NCBI GenBank assembly: GCA_903813345.2
Contig: CAIIXF020000010.1
Coordinates: 9,354,349-9,418,348, forward strand
DNA length: 64,000 nucleotides
Source of the DNA: Owenia fusiformis
Lineage: Eukaryota; Annelida; Polychaeta; Sabellida; Oweniidae
Direction: 5' to 3'
In this document: piece by piece, positions 1 through 38,570 of the stretch
Numbering within the stretch: the first letter of the stretch is position 1
How the letters are laid out: each line of letters opens with the position of its first letter
Translations under genes and position numbers: made by a program
Notes under the pieces: generated by a model
What the model was told of the DNA's origin: nothing
Database searches by the model: none
What the model saw: only the letters and a program-made list of their open reading frames with translations

Positions 1-3000
1 CAATGAGTCAATTACCTTAGGATGATAATCTTGAAATAATCATCAAATTCTGAATTCCAATATCTTTTTAGCAAGAGGATTGTGCTCAATATCATGATTT
101 ATGATTCCTCTTGAATGATTTTATACTATGATGGGACCACCTTAATAATAAACCTAGCGAGACATTTAAATTCAGTTATCGTCAAATATTTTGGTTAAAT
201 GTCCTCCTAAGTTCTCTGCTAGAAGTTTACAATCTCCTAGAGTGCTTAAAAATAGGGCTGTTGTTGGTATACATTCAGTTAATCAATAAATGTTTTTGGC
301 TGTAAATATCTGAGAGCTCTGAGAAGACAAAGATATGGAATTCAAAAGTTGTGGATTACAAACAGTTTGTCGTGAAACAAGTTTCAGTCTTAGCAGATGG
401 TCACACCTCACAATCTGATGTTCTACATCATAATCGCTGCATATTCAAATATCTTGATTCCACCAAGTGTAAACAAACTCATTTTCCAAAGAAGCTTCTA
501 TTATACAAGACCACAGTTTCAAAGACAAGGCATCTCACTAATACAAATATATACCTTTACTAAATTCAAACAACAATGGAGTCTTATATCATAAACAATC
601 CATTGCACTAAAAATAACATTCTTGTTCACAAATACAAACATTACCTTTATGTTTATTTTCAGGGAATTAAATAGTTGAATAAATTAGTATTGTGATGTC
701 ACAGAACTGTATTGCTAAACTACTCACTAGTATCATACTAGATGGGATTTCACATAGCATGTTCGGTGCTAATGCGAATGGGGTCTATATCTCTGACCAT
801 TTCAATTGTTTGGAAGATTTATTAATGCAATACACCATTATTTGAGTACTATTTCTGAAGAAACTTTGAGTAAATATGTCTCAATTCACAAAATTGCTTA
901 ATCTAAGCAATACTTCGGTTATCTACAGGGACCAATCCCTGGCATTTTGAAAAGGAACCCAAAATCAGCTAATATGGAGTAAGAGTAGTAAAGCAATCAG
1001 TTCTATCACACAATGCACCCAGTAATAACTTAGTTGTTTCAATATATTCACAGCAGGGGTATATAAAGCGGGTACATTTCCCTAACATAAATATTACATT
1101 TCTCTAATATACACATCACATCTCTCTATTAGTATAGCTATTCCAAGAAGCACATTGAAAATTCATTTCTTCTACAGTCAAAACTCAAAACAAACAAAAA
1201 TAATTAAAAATAAATAAAAAACTTCTATTTTATACTAGACTAAATATTGTGTGTTTAACACATTCTTTCTCAAATGAACAATTTTGATGCCTAAACATGA
1301 TTTATACCTAAACAATTAGTGTATATCAGCTTTCAAGTTGCTATTTGGAATAACAAAATAGATATTTTTATATATAATTCTTGACCTGAAGATATATTTG
1401 TGGTATTTAACCAACATATGGGATGAGCAATCTATACAGCAGAGGGGGAGGGGGTTAACTTGGGGAAACGGATGGAGAGAAAAAACGAAGTTCTGGTGAT
1501 ATCTATTTCCACATAAACATTGCTCAAAATAGCAATTCTCTTTAAATGTAACATTTATCATAAACATATCTCTTATTTTTCATAATCAATATTCACTTGA
1601 TGAATATCATTTTATTAAGTGCACCATAATTCGAGTGACTACTATATATCTTCTATATAGCAATACTTGATATATTGAGTGACTCTTGTTTAGTTGAGAT
1701 ACATTAGAATTCAAGTATGAGAAATGAGGTAGACAAGAACGAAATCCTACTCAGCTCAAAAACCGGGATTTAGACTAGACTTGTTTATTTATATTTTTAT
1801 GTACAATTAAAACAGCTATGTCATGTTTATAATTACCCTCTGATGAATTCAAGAGTCACTCAATATAAAAAGAATTTTATCTGTGCTTATACTGCCTATC
1901 AAGTTCAGTCAGTTGATTGATTAGTTAGCTCTGTCACTGTGTTGATCTACTAGTCTCACTATATATAGCACTATGTTTTATTTTACATTTTTACATTTAT
2001 ACGATATGTTAGTGACAAAATTGTATGCCTACAATTTTCATCATATTATTAGCATTAAATATCTCTGGTTTATAAGCCTTTGTGTACAAAATTATGCCAT
2101 AATGACTCCATAGAGTTTTATATCATACAAAAGTTAAGTACCTTGAGCAATACAGTGCTTAGTTCAAATTCCCCAATATAGATGGCCTGCGAATTATCTA
2201 TACACATGTCACAATGACATTTATTACATGTAACAATAAATGTTGTATCTATATACATAAGTACAGTTTATGCTAACGGTGCGAGATCACTCTTGAGTAG
2301 ATTATATGGATGTATAGTTGTCCAATTTACAGACAACTAAAAATTTACATTTAGATATATTGAGATAGAAATATACTCATACTTTCGTGGTTTCTTATTC
2401 CCATCTTTTAAGAAACTTAAATCAGATGATTCCGACAATGAAGTAGAGTGTATGTAGCCATTTAATGAAGCATGGAACCATGCACATGATTTTCCCAATC
2501 TGATGATTTATAAAAAAAATGATAGCGAAGATATCCCTTATTTACTAGAACTCTGGCCATTTCTGAAAAATACCATAAAAAAAATTCAATGTCTTGACAA
2601 TTTTGCAATTATTAAACACATAAACAAAGTGTGTTTCAGGATTAGTAATTCAGTGTCTTCAAAAAATATCATAAGATTGAAACAAGTACTTTTTCTAATG
2701 TTTTAAGCTTTACTTTGAATAGAACATAGTGACATTAATAATAAATGTACCTCAATTTGAAAATGAACAGAATTGAAATGTTCAACACAATAACATTTAT
2801 GATTATGGCCCCAACAAATTAATTTTCTGTTCAATGGGTTTTTGACAAACGCCAGTTCGTATGACTTTTCCTTTCTTTTCTTACCTTTTAGGTACTAATA
2901 TAATTTCCAAATGGAAGGAAATCCTCAGAGGCAATACAAACATTAAACCATGGAGGGTTTAGGATGACAACCGAATACCACCAAACAAATATTTAACTTG

Positions 3001-3706
3001 TTGGGGCCCTTAAGTACATAAGTAGTCAGTCAATAGTTGAGGGGAACACCCTGTGACATTTACAAATGTTACATCACCAAAGGATTGATTTGTTTCTAAC
3101 TCCTATCATATGAGATAATTATAATTATCACATTCTATTTTCTTGAATACCTCAACGCAGTTCTATTCTAAGAATTGAACAACAAATTAAACATTTTGTA
3201 TTCATGGCGCTGCATATATTTAAGTACAATGAATTTTGTTGATTCTCTAGAATTCAACTATTATATATCAAATGTAATATGTGTCTACACATAACTTCTG
3301 GTAATCACAATTCAAAGCATTAACTTATCAATTGGATCAATAGTTTCATTCATAAATTAGAAAATCAAATCAAAAGAGGCCATAACAGTCAATGATTATA
3401 ACAAAATACTAATTGCACATATTAAGTCAACACTAGTATACATAATTATGTGTATGTATGTGTATAATGATACATAGATGTCATATATAAATAAAAGACA
3501 ACCTCTAACGAGACCTGACACAAACAGCATCAGTTAGGATCTTTAAATAGAATAACTCCGTGGAAATGGGATATTTGAGGAAATATTTACAACACACCAT
3601 TCACTTCACTTCACTCTCACACACACTCCAGTGGGTGTATAAATACAAAAACTAGGTCCCTATATTACACAGTTTCTCTGGGTGATTGTCACCCATACAC
3701 TTGTCC
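1..3706 (-). other. Mef2: MEF2 3' UTR and downstream flank, no gene seen
   Basis: The stretch is AT-rich with no convincing coding frame. The MEF2 3' UTR must start at 3706 and run towards lower coordinates. Several AATAAA hexamers occur on the minus strand (for example 2220-2225), but I cannot pick the real poly(A) site. Confidence 0.4.
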
Positions 3707-28936
<25,230 letters not shown>

Positions 28937-29047
28937 GATTTTTTGTAATGCCGTAATATCTGTAGTCTCAATGGTAAGTTTCTAGATACCCACAATGTAT
29001 GTGGTTCACTGACGTAGCAGAATCAGTAAGCACTCATCTAGATGAAA
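28937..29047 (-). other. Mef2: Probable 5' UTR part of MEF2 first coding exon
   Basis: Upstream of the ATG, the minus strand offers a good 3' splice site, a T-rich tract ending TATTTTCAG, at about 29048. This would give 111 nt of untranslated leader in the same exon as the start codon. A shorter alternative acceptor (GACTACAG) lies about 24 nt upstream of the ATG. Either implies at least one noncoding exon further upstream, as is common in MEF2 genes. The exact boundary is an inference. Confidence 0.45.
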
Positions 29048-30331
29048 CTGAAAATACATAGAAAGTAAATTCATTAAATATAAGTACTTTTAATTTAAGT
29101 TCTGATTTTGCAAATTATCAATCAATTCACCATGAAAAATTGAATGTCTGCTATTGATACTGCACTTGGATTTAAATCATTCCATGAATTAACGACAAAT
29201 GAAGTTATTGCAACCGCATGTCGCATTCTATGACAGCAATTACTTGAATAAATGGAAAATTAAAACAAATGACGTCATCAACAAGTTGTAGATTATCGTG
29301 TAACATTTTTGTTGTACAGCTGATTCAAGTTCATGATCGTGAATTCAAATTTTTATTTATTTGTATGTATAAGCAGGTAATTTAAGAATACTCATTCACC
29401 CTCTGATGCTTTAAATAAAAAGGTTAATTTGTTTTCCAATTTTGTACATTCCTCATCTAAATCTGGCACAATCTAACTAACATTCATTGTACTTTGCTTG
29501 GTCATTAGCCATCCTGGGTATAGCATTTAGTTCTAAACTAACCTCTGATAAGTAAGACAATTTAAGCAACCCTGTCAACACTGTCATAGGCAATCAAACC
29601 CATGATAAATAAATTCAAACTCAAAAAATTTTCTCAAACAATCAGTGAACAGAAAGAAATATGTAATAATATTTAGATATTGGTCAATATTGGGTCTATG
29701 ATGACCTCAAACAAAATGTCCATATAGAGTTAAAAATCACCCTTCTGGCTAATCCAAACTCTGGTTGGTTTGATAAATTCAGAGGTTCCCATAAAGTAAG
29801 GCGAGTAGATGAAGCTATCTTTTAAGTTAAATTAATGCAAAGGTATTTTCTAACTGCAAGGATGTTGGCAGTCTCGCACCAAGCTCTTATGCTGTCCCAT
29901 TTTTCTGATCGAATATCTAGATCTTAGGAAAGGTTGTTAGCGAGGGTTTGATGCGTGACTAGACATTTTATGAAAGTTTTTAATGAAAATGGAACTTACA
30001 AAACATATTTTACAATTATTTGACATCAAGTGAGGAAAGGGAAGTGTTAAAATATATATAAAAATAAAATAATATCTATGGATATCATATGGTATCAAAC
30101 TATGTCATTCAAGGTCGTTAAACAATTGTATATACAATCAAATGAGCTATTCATGCAGACAATTGTACTTCCTCATTGGTAATTTAACTGATTCATTGTT
30201 GTGGTTATAACCAATAATCTGGATAATTACGACTATGACGCAATTGACATAATTTCGCAGATTCTATCCTAACTAGGCGAAAATGATTTCTGAACATATG
30301 GAAGAGTGCATTTGGGAGCAACATAGCTTAC

Positions 30332-30364
30332 CTGGCTATATAAAATGTTCTGTTCAAATGGCCC
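30332..30364 (-). other. Possible noncoding 5' exon of MEF2
   Basis: A strong acceptor (TTCTTCATCTGTTTTCCCTGTAG on the minus strand, the last 20 bases being the best part) is followed 33 nt later by CCAG before GTAAGC. It lies 1.3 kb upstream of the first coding exon. It is open in phase 0 but very short, so an untranslated exon or chance are both possible. Confidence 0.3.
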
Positions 30365-30509
30365 CTACAGGGAAAACAGATGAAGAAATTCACTAGTTGT
30401 TTTGCCAGGTGCAGATGTTAGGGAAAGTGAAAAAATGTCTTGATCTACTCCTGTTCGCATATATGCACTACTGTATTTAAGAATCTAACATAAATTGCAA
30501 AGAACTTAC

Positions 30510-30536
30510 CTTAACTATTTCTCAACCCTACTGAAT
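30510..30536 (-). other. Possible noncoding 5' exon of MEF2
   Basis: A 27-nt segment lies between ATTATTGTAG and a perfect donor AAG/GTAAGT. All three frames contain stops, so it could only be untranslated. The evidence is splice-site strength alone. Confidence 0.2.
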
Positions 30537-33500
30537 CTACAATAATTGTCACTAGATAATTTAAAATCTAAATCCTACCATGTGTTTTCAACAGGTACTT
30601 TAAAGCCCATGATCCTACACTGTATAAGATGAGCAAATCTACCACAGCTTGCTTGATGAAATATCAGATTTGTATTTAACAAATATTATATTCATTAAGT
30701 CTCTCTTTCATTTCCACGAAATTCGAACACGTTTGACTAATAAGTAAGCATGTCATATCACATCCTACCTCATGTAATCCCTTATGAAATCACAGACATT
30801 ATAATCTGTTCATTTTGATCTATGGTAATGCTAAATACAAACACAGATAATTATTGATACAGTATTGACAAAAGACAGAAAATCAAACTACTGTATGAGG
30901 GTATGATGATACTTAAAGTTATGATGCCTTTGACTTTTCAATTTATAATTACTGTATAAAATAACCAGTTTGTTTCTAAAGAATATCTTGAGCTACTATA
31001 TACCTACTCTACTCCTGTTAGCTATGACCTACTCCTTTTTGGTCTAGGGGGTATGGCCCAAATCGTGTTCAACAGAGATACCATTATAGTAATCTAGTGC
31101 CTATACCCTGAATCTCTGGCTAGTCACATTACTTTACCTTTTGATTTAGACAGATTGCTTTATTGCCAATCACATTGAACTCAAATGTATCTTTATTGTA
31201 TTTTATGAGTTTGACTATGTAATAAGTCCAATGATATTCTGACAGCATATTATGAGATCATGAATTAATGATTAGAAGTCATATCAGATTCTTAAAAGTC
31301 CATACAAAATTGAGCTTTTCCCACAAATAAACCCTCATCAATTCAATTTAATGTCACTTTAATCAAAAATGACATTTCTGAGAAAATCATTCAGTGGTCT
31401 TAATAAATAAACATAAAATAAAACAAACTCTGATTATGTTTTATTTTAGACTGATAAAATCACGCAATGATATCAATACGAGAGTACAAATTCAAATTTC
31501 CAAAATAATAATTATCGAATAGTTTTCCATTAACTAGCAAGTCGCTGTGTTTTTCCACTGATAATTTGACAAATCCATCGACAACCATGGGCAGTCCCAA
31601 ACTTTCAATATTTACCACTCGTCATCACACCAGCCATTTATTAAATCAATTAAAAAACAAATAATGATCACTTGTGCAAATAACTGATTGCAATCACTGC
31701 ATTTAATTATCTATTAGCCAATCACATACTGGTGTGAAAGAATTTATAAATGATGATAGAAAATTTGGAGAATCCATTTCTATGTCTTACATTTATTCCC
31801 CTCCCATCTCATCTATTTCACTCCCATGGAGCAAGCCTAGTTCCCTTTTGACAAAAAATGGGACTATTTTCTCTAACTTCCATGCATGTACCCCATCAGG
31901 TTGCCCAAATATATACTGGTGAGGAAATACCCTTTCAAATGGTTTGTTTTTGTTCATTTAAAAGAGAGCTTCATGTACCTTTATCCTAATATATTTGTCC
32001 CTGACACTCATTGTAGTTATAGAGCATTCAATATCATAATACCCTGACAAGCAAATCATCACTATTAACTAGCGTGTTTTGATATCAGGAATACAACAAC
32101 AAACAAATGTACAGAGGTCTGAAATCAACATACAATCTCCCTAACTTCAAGAAACTTGTCTGCTGCTCTTTATTTTACCTAAAACATTTCACAAACCCAC
32201 CCAAAAATGTATTACTAACTGGAAAGTGAAATAATTTTGTGAAACCACACCATGGTAAATACCGTCAGCTCCTTCTTGTTCAGCTTTGATCTTGAAAGTT
32301 GTTAAACAGGAAGATATGATGAAAATCTGTTATTATTACATTGAGATATACAGGACTAAGAATCAGGTAAAATTAAGGTACTCACCTTCAATACTTTTAC
32401 CTACAGTGATTTTACCTTCAGTTTTAGTTTATCTTGTTACTTGTATAAAAATAATATTAAAAATCCTGAATTTTAAGATTTCTGAAATTTTATTCAGACC
32501 TACATTCACCGACAAAATTAATTAGCGATGATGTACACAGAGATTTGAATGAAGAGACAGCCTTGTATAGTAGATAAATAGTTAAAGTGAGATAAGCCCA
32601 TTGATGGATAATTTTCTAATCTATGGAGGCTGGATAATCCCCCTGATAATCTCTAGCTTCCAGCTACTATATCCTGGTCATCTACATTACAAACACAAAC
32701 ATTACATAACTTAAACTCAAACCTCCTATCTTGATTGAATCCTCCTATCCTCCTATCTATCATTGAATTGATGTTATGAGCTTCTGAAAGATCTAACACA
32801 GTGCTTGCATACCAATGGAAAGCTAATTTTTTGTAGATGAAAAGCCAATGTGTTTTTACCACAGAAAACAAGGATATTTACCAATGGAAAGCTCTGATAT
32901 TTGCCAATTTTAACATGAGGATGATTACATCAATGGAAAGTCTAATCTACCTTTTCTTATATTTTACTTTGAGCTCCATGTATTTTACTACATAAGCCAG
33001 TATTTGAAAATATTGTTTAACCAGCCAAAAATCAATGTTGATCAGCTCAGGATATACTGTATAGACAGCAAATAAGAATACTGCATTTTCTACCAATAAG
33101 AAACAAACTACCATAGATCCATTTGAGAATGTTAAGATGTTTTAAAACTGAAATATCAGGGTAATGTGTGGTTAGCTGGTGGATATCAAACATGAATCTG
33201 CTCATTGAGGGTTATTAAAGCAGGTTTTGGAATTTAATAGAAACATAATACATTAAATCATTTCCTCGTCACCAATTACTCATCTAAGCTCATATATTCC
33301 TGCTTTCATCTCAACTAAACTGAAGTATAACTTTCACAGAAAACCTGAGAAGGACATACTTCCTGAAAACGACAGTTCAATTGGTAAAGTAAAATGTTGA
33401 CCCATATTACTGGGGAAGTGTACACTATTGGGTTTCAGTCTGTTCCCTGGTGATTCTAGAAAACACATTTCCTCAGCCGTTACAGGAAATACCTGAAAAT

Positions 33501-35230
33501 GGAACTGAAATCCAATATGGCCCTTGAACGATTCTTGGTGAATAAACTTTGTTTTTCATATATTACTTGTTATAAGCAAAATTGTGTTCTTCATCTCGGC
33601 TCTGGTGTGTTTTGCAGACCTTATAGTATAATTCCCCTAACATACCCCACCTTGAGAATAATTCTTTTATAATGGACGATGACTGATATATGTACCTGGC
33701 CTCCCAGATAGCTATAAACTGCAAATAAGTACATTCAAAGTAGGAGACATAATTGTTGTTCTTTCTTTTTTAACACTTAATCACTTCAGACCCATGGATA
33801 GGCAATTATCTTCATGTTCTTTGTAAGTGCCAATCTTGTATCATTTAGAATTAAATATACCCAAGCGGTGTAAAGAAGATGAAAATTATATAACTGCATT
33901 TACTATAAAATTATGGATCTTGTATAAAGTATGAAAACCATTGACTTAATCGAGACATCCCCTATTTTCTGATTAGTAGTACTGACCCAAGCGTTGGTCC
34001 ATATCTAAACACTGTTTTAGTAAACTGGAAAATCTAATGTGCAAAATGCTTTGATATTGAGAGCATAAACAAATAGAGAGCCTATCCATTACAGTCCCAA
34101 CATATAAGTTATCTTAGGTGACTTTTTAACTTTTCCAGAATTCCTGAAACACCTCAATGTTGCCGTTTTTAGAAATCATAGAGAAATATAACCAATATAA
34201 CACACTCTTGTATGTTTCGAGAAATGAGAAGAAAAAACCTTACCAAGTATTATACAGCATATAAACAGTAAATTTAGGGAGTTTAAACATCTACTCCAAC
34301 TAAATGTACGATCCAGAAAATCAATATTTAAGTCCGGCAATCCTCTCTGGTATTGGTATTTCCTGACCGTGAATTTGCCACTAATTTGATAAAAATAACT
34401 TTATTCCCAGAGATCTTTGTATTTACTATGCCAGAGTTAAATAAAGCCAGTTAGTACCTGCATTTAGACACAATTTCTATAACTCCCTTTGGTTCTGCTA
34501 TAAATACGTAGATGCCGCAAAAATATCCTGTCTACGTCTGAAAATAAGTTCTCTGTTGTGATGAATAGTTGAACCTAGCATCCACTTATCAGGAACTTTC
34601 AATATCATCTAGCACATGCAGCCTCATAGATGATGGACTGGCCCATTGCTACTCAAGGGGTAGTAGCATGAAGTAGACTCTACTAATTAACACATTTAGT
34701 AACTAGCATGAATGGTGATAATATTGGTATACACACTAATAAGCATGTGAAGTATATTCACATGATTCTTATATATAATTTGAATATCATTATTTAACCA
34801 TGATATTCATTTAGTATATGTGTACACTGTAGATCTCCCGACAGATTTTTTAAGAAACTTTCGATTGAACTGTAACAAGAAATTAAATAACATTCTCTTT
34901 GACTTCCTTTAAAATCGTTTAATTATCGAATGCATCAGTACTTACACAGTTATAATTCTATAAAAACGATCACATAAAACATTAACTTTTCACCGTTGTT
35001 TATTGACTTTCTAATGTCAAAATGACATATTACAAGAGTGTACTATATCTATAATACTCCAATGATTTTTTCCCAGAATTCATTTTGTTTCTCAGAACAT
35101 TTATTATTTATTTACGCTGCTTTTATTTTTCCTTTTTATTGCTATAATAAGATATAACTCCACAGTTATTTGCCAATCAGATTAGTTTTATCATTAAAAG
35201 CAAAGAGATAATAGGAAAGAAAAATCGGTA

Positions 35231-35380
35231 ACAAGGCATTAACATGACAAAATGTCACCATCAGTTTTTGGAAGTTGAAAGAAGGATGCCGAACCCCAAG
35301 CCCCCAATGCCAACCTGCGACCACTCTTCACTAAAATTTTGAGAAATATAACAATATGTCACCACTCTGGTGTCGACATA
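35231..35380 (+). repeat. Dispersed repeat family 3
   Basis: ACAAGGCATTAACATGACAA followed by AATGTCACCATC at the left and ACAATATGTCACCACTCTGG followed by TGTCGACATA at the right. The same beginning and end frame the copies at 38171-38280 and 63133-63270. It is about 110-150 bp, noncoding, and a possible SINE or MITE. Confidence 0.7.
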
Positions 35381-35975
35381 ATAAAGAATTCTTTTGTGTA
35401 ATCATCATTTACTGAGACGACCATCATGTTTAACTTGAATAACTCACATCAGCTGACTTCTCTCCGATATACAAATGATTTTTTACAAATGATTTTTTAA
35501 ATCTTCATGCTGACAAGATGTTAATGATCTCATATGCTCTTTTCATAGCTTTTTATGGAGGTTGAAAGTGAAATAAACATTATATACTTATTAACAGATG
35601 CGGTCTTTGAGATATTATATCATGAAAAATATACGCTATATTGTAAACAGATATGGGAGTTTTTTCAGTAAATTAATTTCAGAATATGACCTCTGTCTGG
35701 AAAAATAATATAACTGCACTTATAGAAATTCATTTTGTGTTTGATTTTAGCAAGTAGATCTAACACTAGTCATACAAGTAAAAGCATGTATGGCCAGAAT
35801 AAGCTGTAAGAAGAGGCTCTATTACAAGGTTACATATCCTGAAAATGCATTCATAATGTCAATAACTTCAAAAGATAAATATGTCCTAAACAAGTTGGGA
35901 GTTTCATTAATAAACATTCAAAACATGACCTTGCTAGAAGATTAATAATCTAGATGCATCACACTACATTGTATA

Positions 35976-36104
35976 ATAATGATAGTGTAGTGTAGTTAAG
36001 TGTAGTATAGTGAAGTGAAGTGCAGTGCATCACACTACATTGTATAATGATAGTGTAGGGTAGGGTAGTGTAGTGCAGTGTAGTGTAGTGTAGTGCAGTA
36101 AGAT
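35976..36104 (+). repeat. TAGTG-type pentanucleotide repeat with internal duplication
   Basis: GTGTAGTGTAGT-type repeats fill the stretch. GCATCACACTACATTGTATA occurs at 35956 and again at 36027, so a block of about 70 bases containing the microsatellite has been duplicated. Confidence 0.8.
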
Positions 36105-36710
36105 CTATTTTTGTATTGACTAATATGTCATGATATGACATCTAAAGACTCAATCATTAGTCAAAATTCATCATTCATGCACTTATGATTTTCAAAACAA
36201 CAAAATTCAGGTTAACAGCTTTATTGTTAATCAATAAAAAGTTGATGAAAATCATTTATTTTACAAATAGCCTAAGATCAAATAAAGGAAAATCAGTAAA
36301 CAGCAGTAAACATAATCATCATGACAACATTGTATCCTCATCATCTTGAACAAGTTTTTAATTTTGTTCAAACAATAAAATGATACCTCAACAAAACTTG
36401 GCTAAAATAACATTTATGAATATATAAACTTTTTATGTAGTTATCTAACACTTTAGATGTCATCATATGACATATAACAATAATAAAAATCAATTTATAT
36501 ATATCGCGAATACACATGAATTTGTGTGGACTTTGTGATCATTTCTTTGTAATTTGAAGGTAATATGTCAAATATTAAATCAATTTTCTTACTACAAATT
36601 GCAAATAAACTGATAAATAAATAATTAAACTGTACTTTAATTGCTATATCTACACAAATAACACTAAAAAGCTATTATTGATGATTTAAACATCTTAAGC
36701 ATACTGCCGG

Positions 36711-36721
36711 GGGGGGGGGGG
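36711..36721 (+). repeat. Poly-G run
   Basis: An uninterrupted run of at least eleven G lies just after CATACTGCC. Similar poly-G/C runs occur at 12721, 25281, 26297, 39828, 40669, 43746, 43886, 46830 and 54027. Confidence 0.9.
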
Positions 36722-38170
36722 TAAATTATTAGGTGACCATTTTGGACTTTTTGTACTAAAATTTTGTGTATATAATTCTGCATAAAAAATTTAATTCTGT
36801 CTCTCCCCTCTCTTGTCTCTAGATAAACATGTGAACCACCACAAAATGGGAAGGTCAGATAGTCTTGCTTTGAAACAAATTTGTGGTTACAACTATCAGG
36901 ACTTGTGGTCAATATGAAAGCTGAGAAAAACACATAAATCTGTGGTGAATCTGCTGAACCAAGGCAAATACCAGTTTGATTTTATACTTCATTTCCCAAT
37001 GCATTAAATCATATTCAGCTTTGCATTGCCTTGAATTAAGGTTGGTCCAGTACGATAACTTTTGAATATAACTACACATGACACAAGTCTGGGAGAATGA
37101 GACAATGTCCCAAGTATTTATTCTACTTAGCTACCTTAAGACCAATATTGAATATGCATGTATATAATACAGTTCATCTGGGTTCCAAAATTGTGGTATG
37201 GGTCATTCATCCATTCATACTAAGGGAAACAGTGATTTGTCAACTCATATCCTCACAGGAAATTCTCAATACTGTATGACTGAATGAATGAACTTGTGTT
37301 TTACTGCTTCAAAGCTTCAGTATGTTTTCAATTAAGTTCATCATTCAATAAGGTATTTTGGTCAATCTATTTTTGTTTCAGTGTATTTCTTATTGATTTG
37401 CTTCAAATATATAACAGAAAATTAAACTAAAGTTTTCAACATCGGCTACATTTTCATTCTGCCTCTGGTCATCACCTCTCCTTGGCTATCTACAGACATA
37501 TCAGAACTTGAATTTGGGAAAGAAGGGCAGGGATCATGTACAGGGGGCTTGATACTAAACTATGTGAAACTTGAATCCCAATTTCTACCTCAAGATGAGA
37601 TAATATGATACTCACCCAAAACATGAAAAATGAAACAAACCATGACATAAGATTACGGCAACTTGACTTTTTATTTTTCCACAAAGTCATTAAGTTAGAC
37701 AATGTCATACCTGCTTAACTTTATTCTCTTGCACAAAATATAGGTTTATTTCATAAATACAAGCAAATTTACAATGAAAAGGCAGGGTTGGAGCAAATCA
37801 AGAATTATATGAAAAAGAGACCTGGTGGGGATCAGAAACTGTATAAAAGCCCAAATATTCCCAACCAAAATTTTCGCGCTAGTATAACATTTTATATTAT
37901 CTATTTTACTGAACTAGACACTTATTATATAAAACATTAATATATAAACAAGATACTTAGGTTAATGTTAGCCTGCTCCAAGGTTATAATGCTTTTTAAT
38001 CTAGTTGTTTAGTTGGGTTAAATCTCTCGTTATTTTTCATAATGTATTTACTATGGCATACTTGTCTCATTTTGTTTCTAATTATATACCTATAAAATAG
38101 GAAGTATTTTTAAATAAGACGATCATGAATTGATTTCAAATAATTTGTATGTTTAAATACCCACAATACA

Positions 38171-38280
38171 ACACAGTGTCACCTGCCATTTGTCACAGAT
38201 ACCAAACACCAACCCACGAACATCATCAACAAAAAAGTTGGAGACTGTAACAATATGTCATCACTTCTGACGAGTCTAAC
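38171..38280 (+). repeat. Dispersed repeat family 3
   Basis: ACACAGTGTCACCTGCCATT followed by TGTCACAGATACCAAACACC, ending GTAACAATATGTCATCACTT. It is the same family as 35231-35380 and 63133-63270, diverged and without the CAAGGCATTAA start. Confidence 0.65.
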
Positions 38281-38427
38281 ATGTACCTTAGTCATGCAAA
38301 GGTGCATTCATTTCTTATAGGCTCAACTTGTAGGCTCCACCCTCTTCCTCTAATCAAATTGACTCAAATATACACTCTAACATTAACCAAGCCCTCTGTT
38401 TGTCTATATACATGTACTGACTTACTT

Positions 38428-38570
38428 TTTGATTTGATTTGATTTGATTTGACATATTTATTCTGGGTAGCTCTATCAGTACAAAACTGGTCTTCTACGT
38501 AGAGGCCCAGTAAGTTTTAACAATGTGAAAGGGCCAGTTGGTCATGTCTACAGAGGGAGAGGGGGGTGGT
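38428..38570 (-). mobile_element. 5'-truncated LINE, 3' end with AAATC tail
   Basis: Read on the minus strand, ACTGGGCCTCTACGTAGAAG, then GATAGAGCTACCCAGAATAA, then an (AAATC)n tail. A short-tandem 3' tail after a GAGCTACCC-x-AATAAAT-like end is typical of invertebrate CR1/Jockey-type non-LTR retrotransposons. Only the last part remains and no reverse transcriptase is present. The clade assignment is tentative. Confidence 0.55.
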
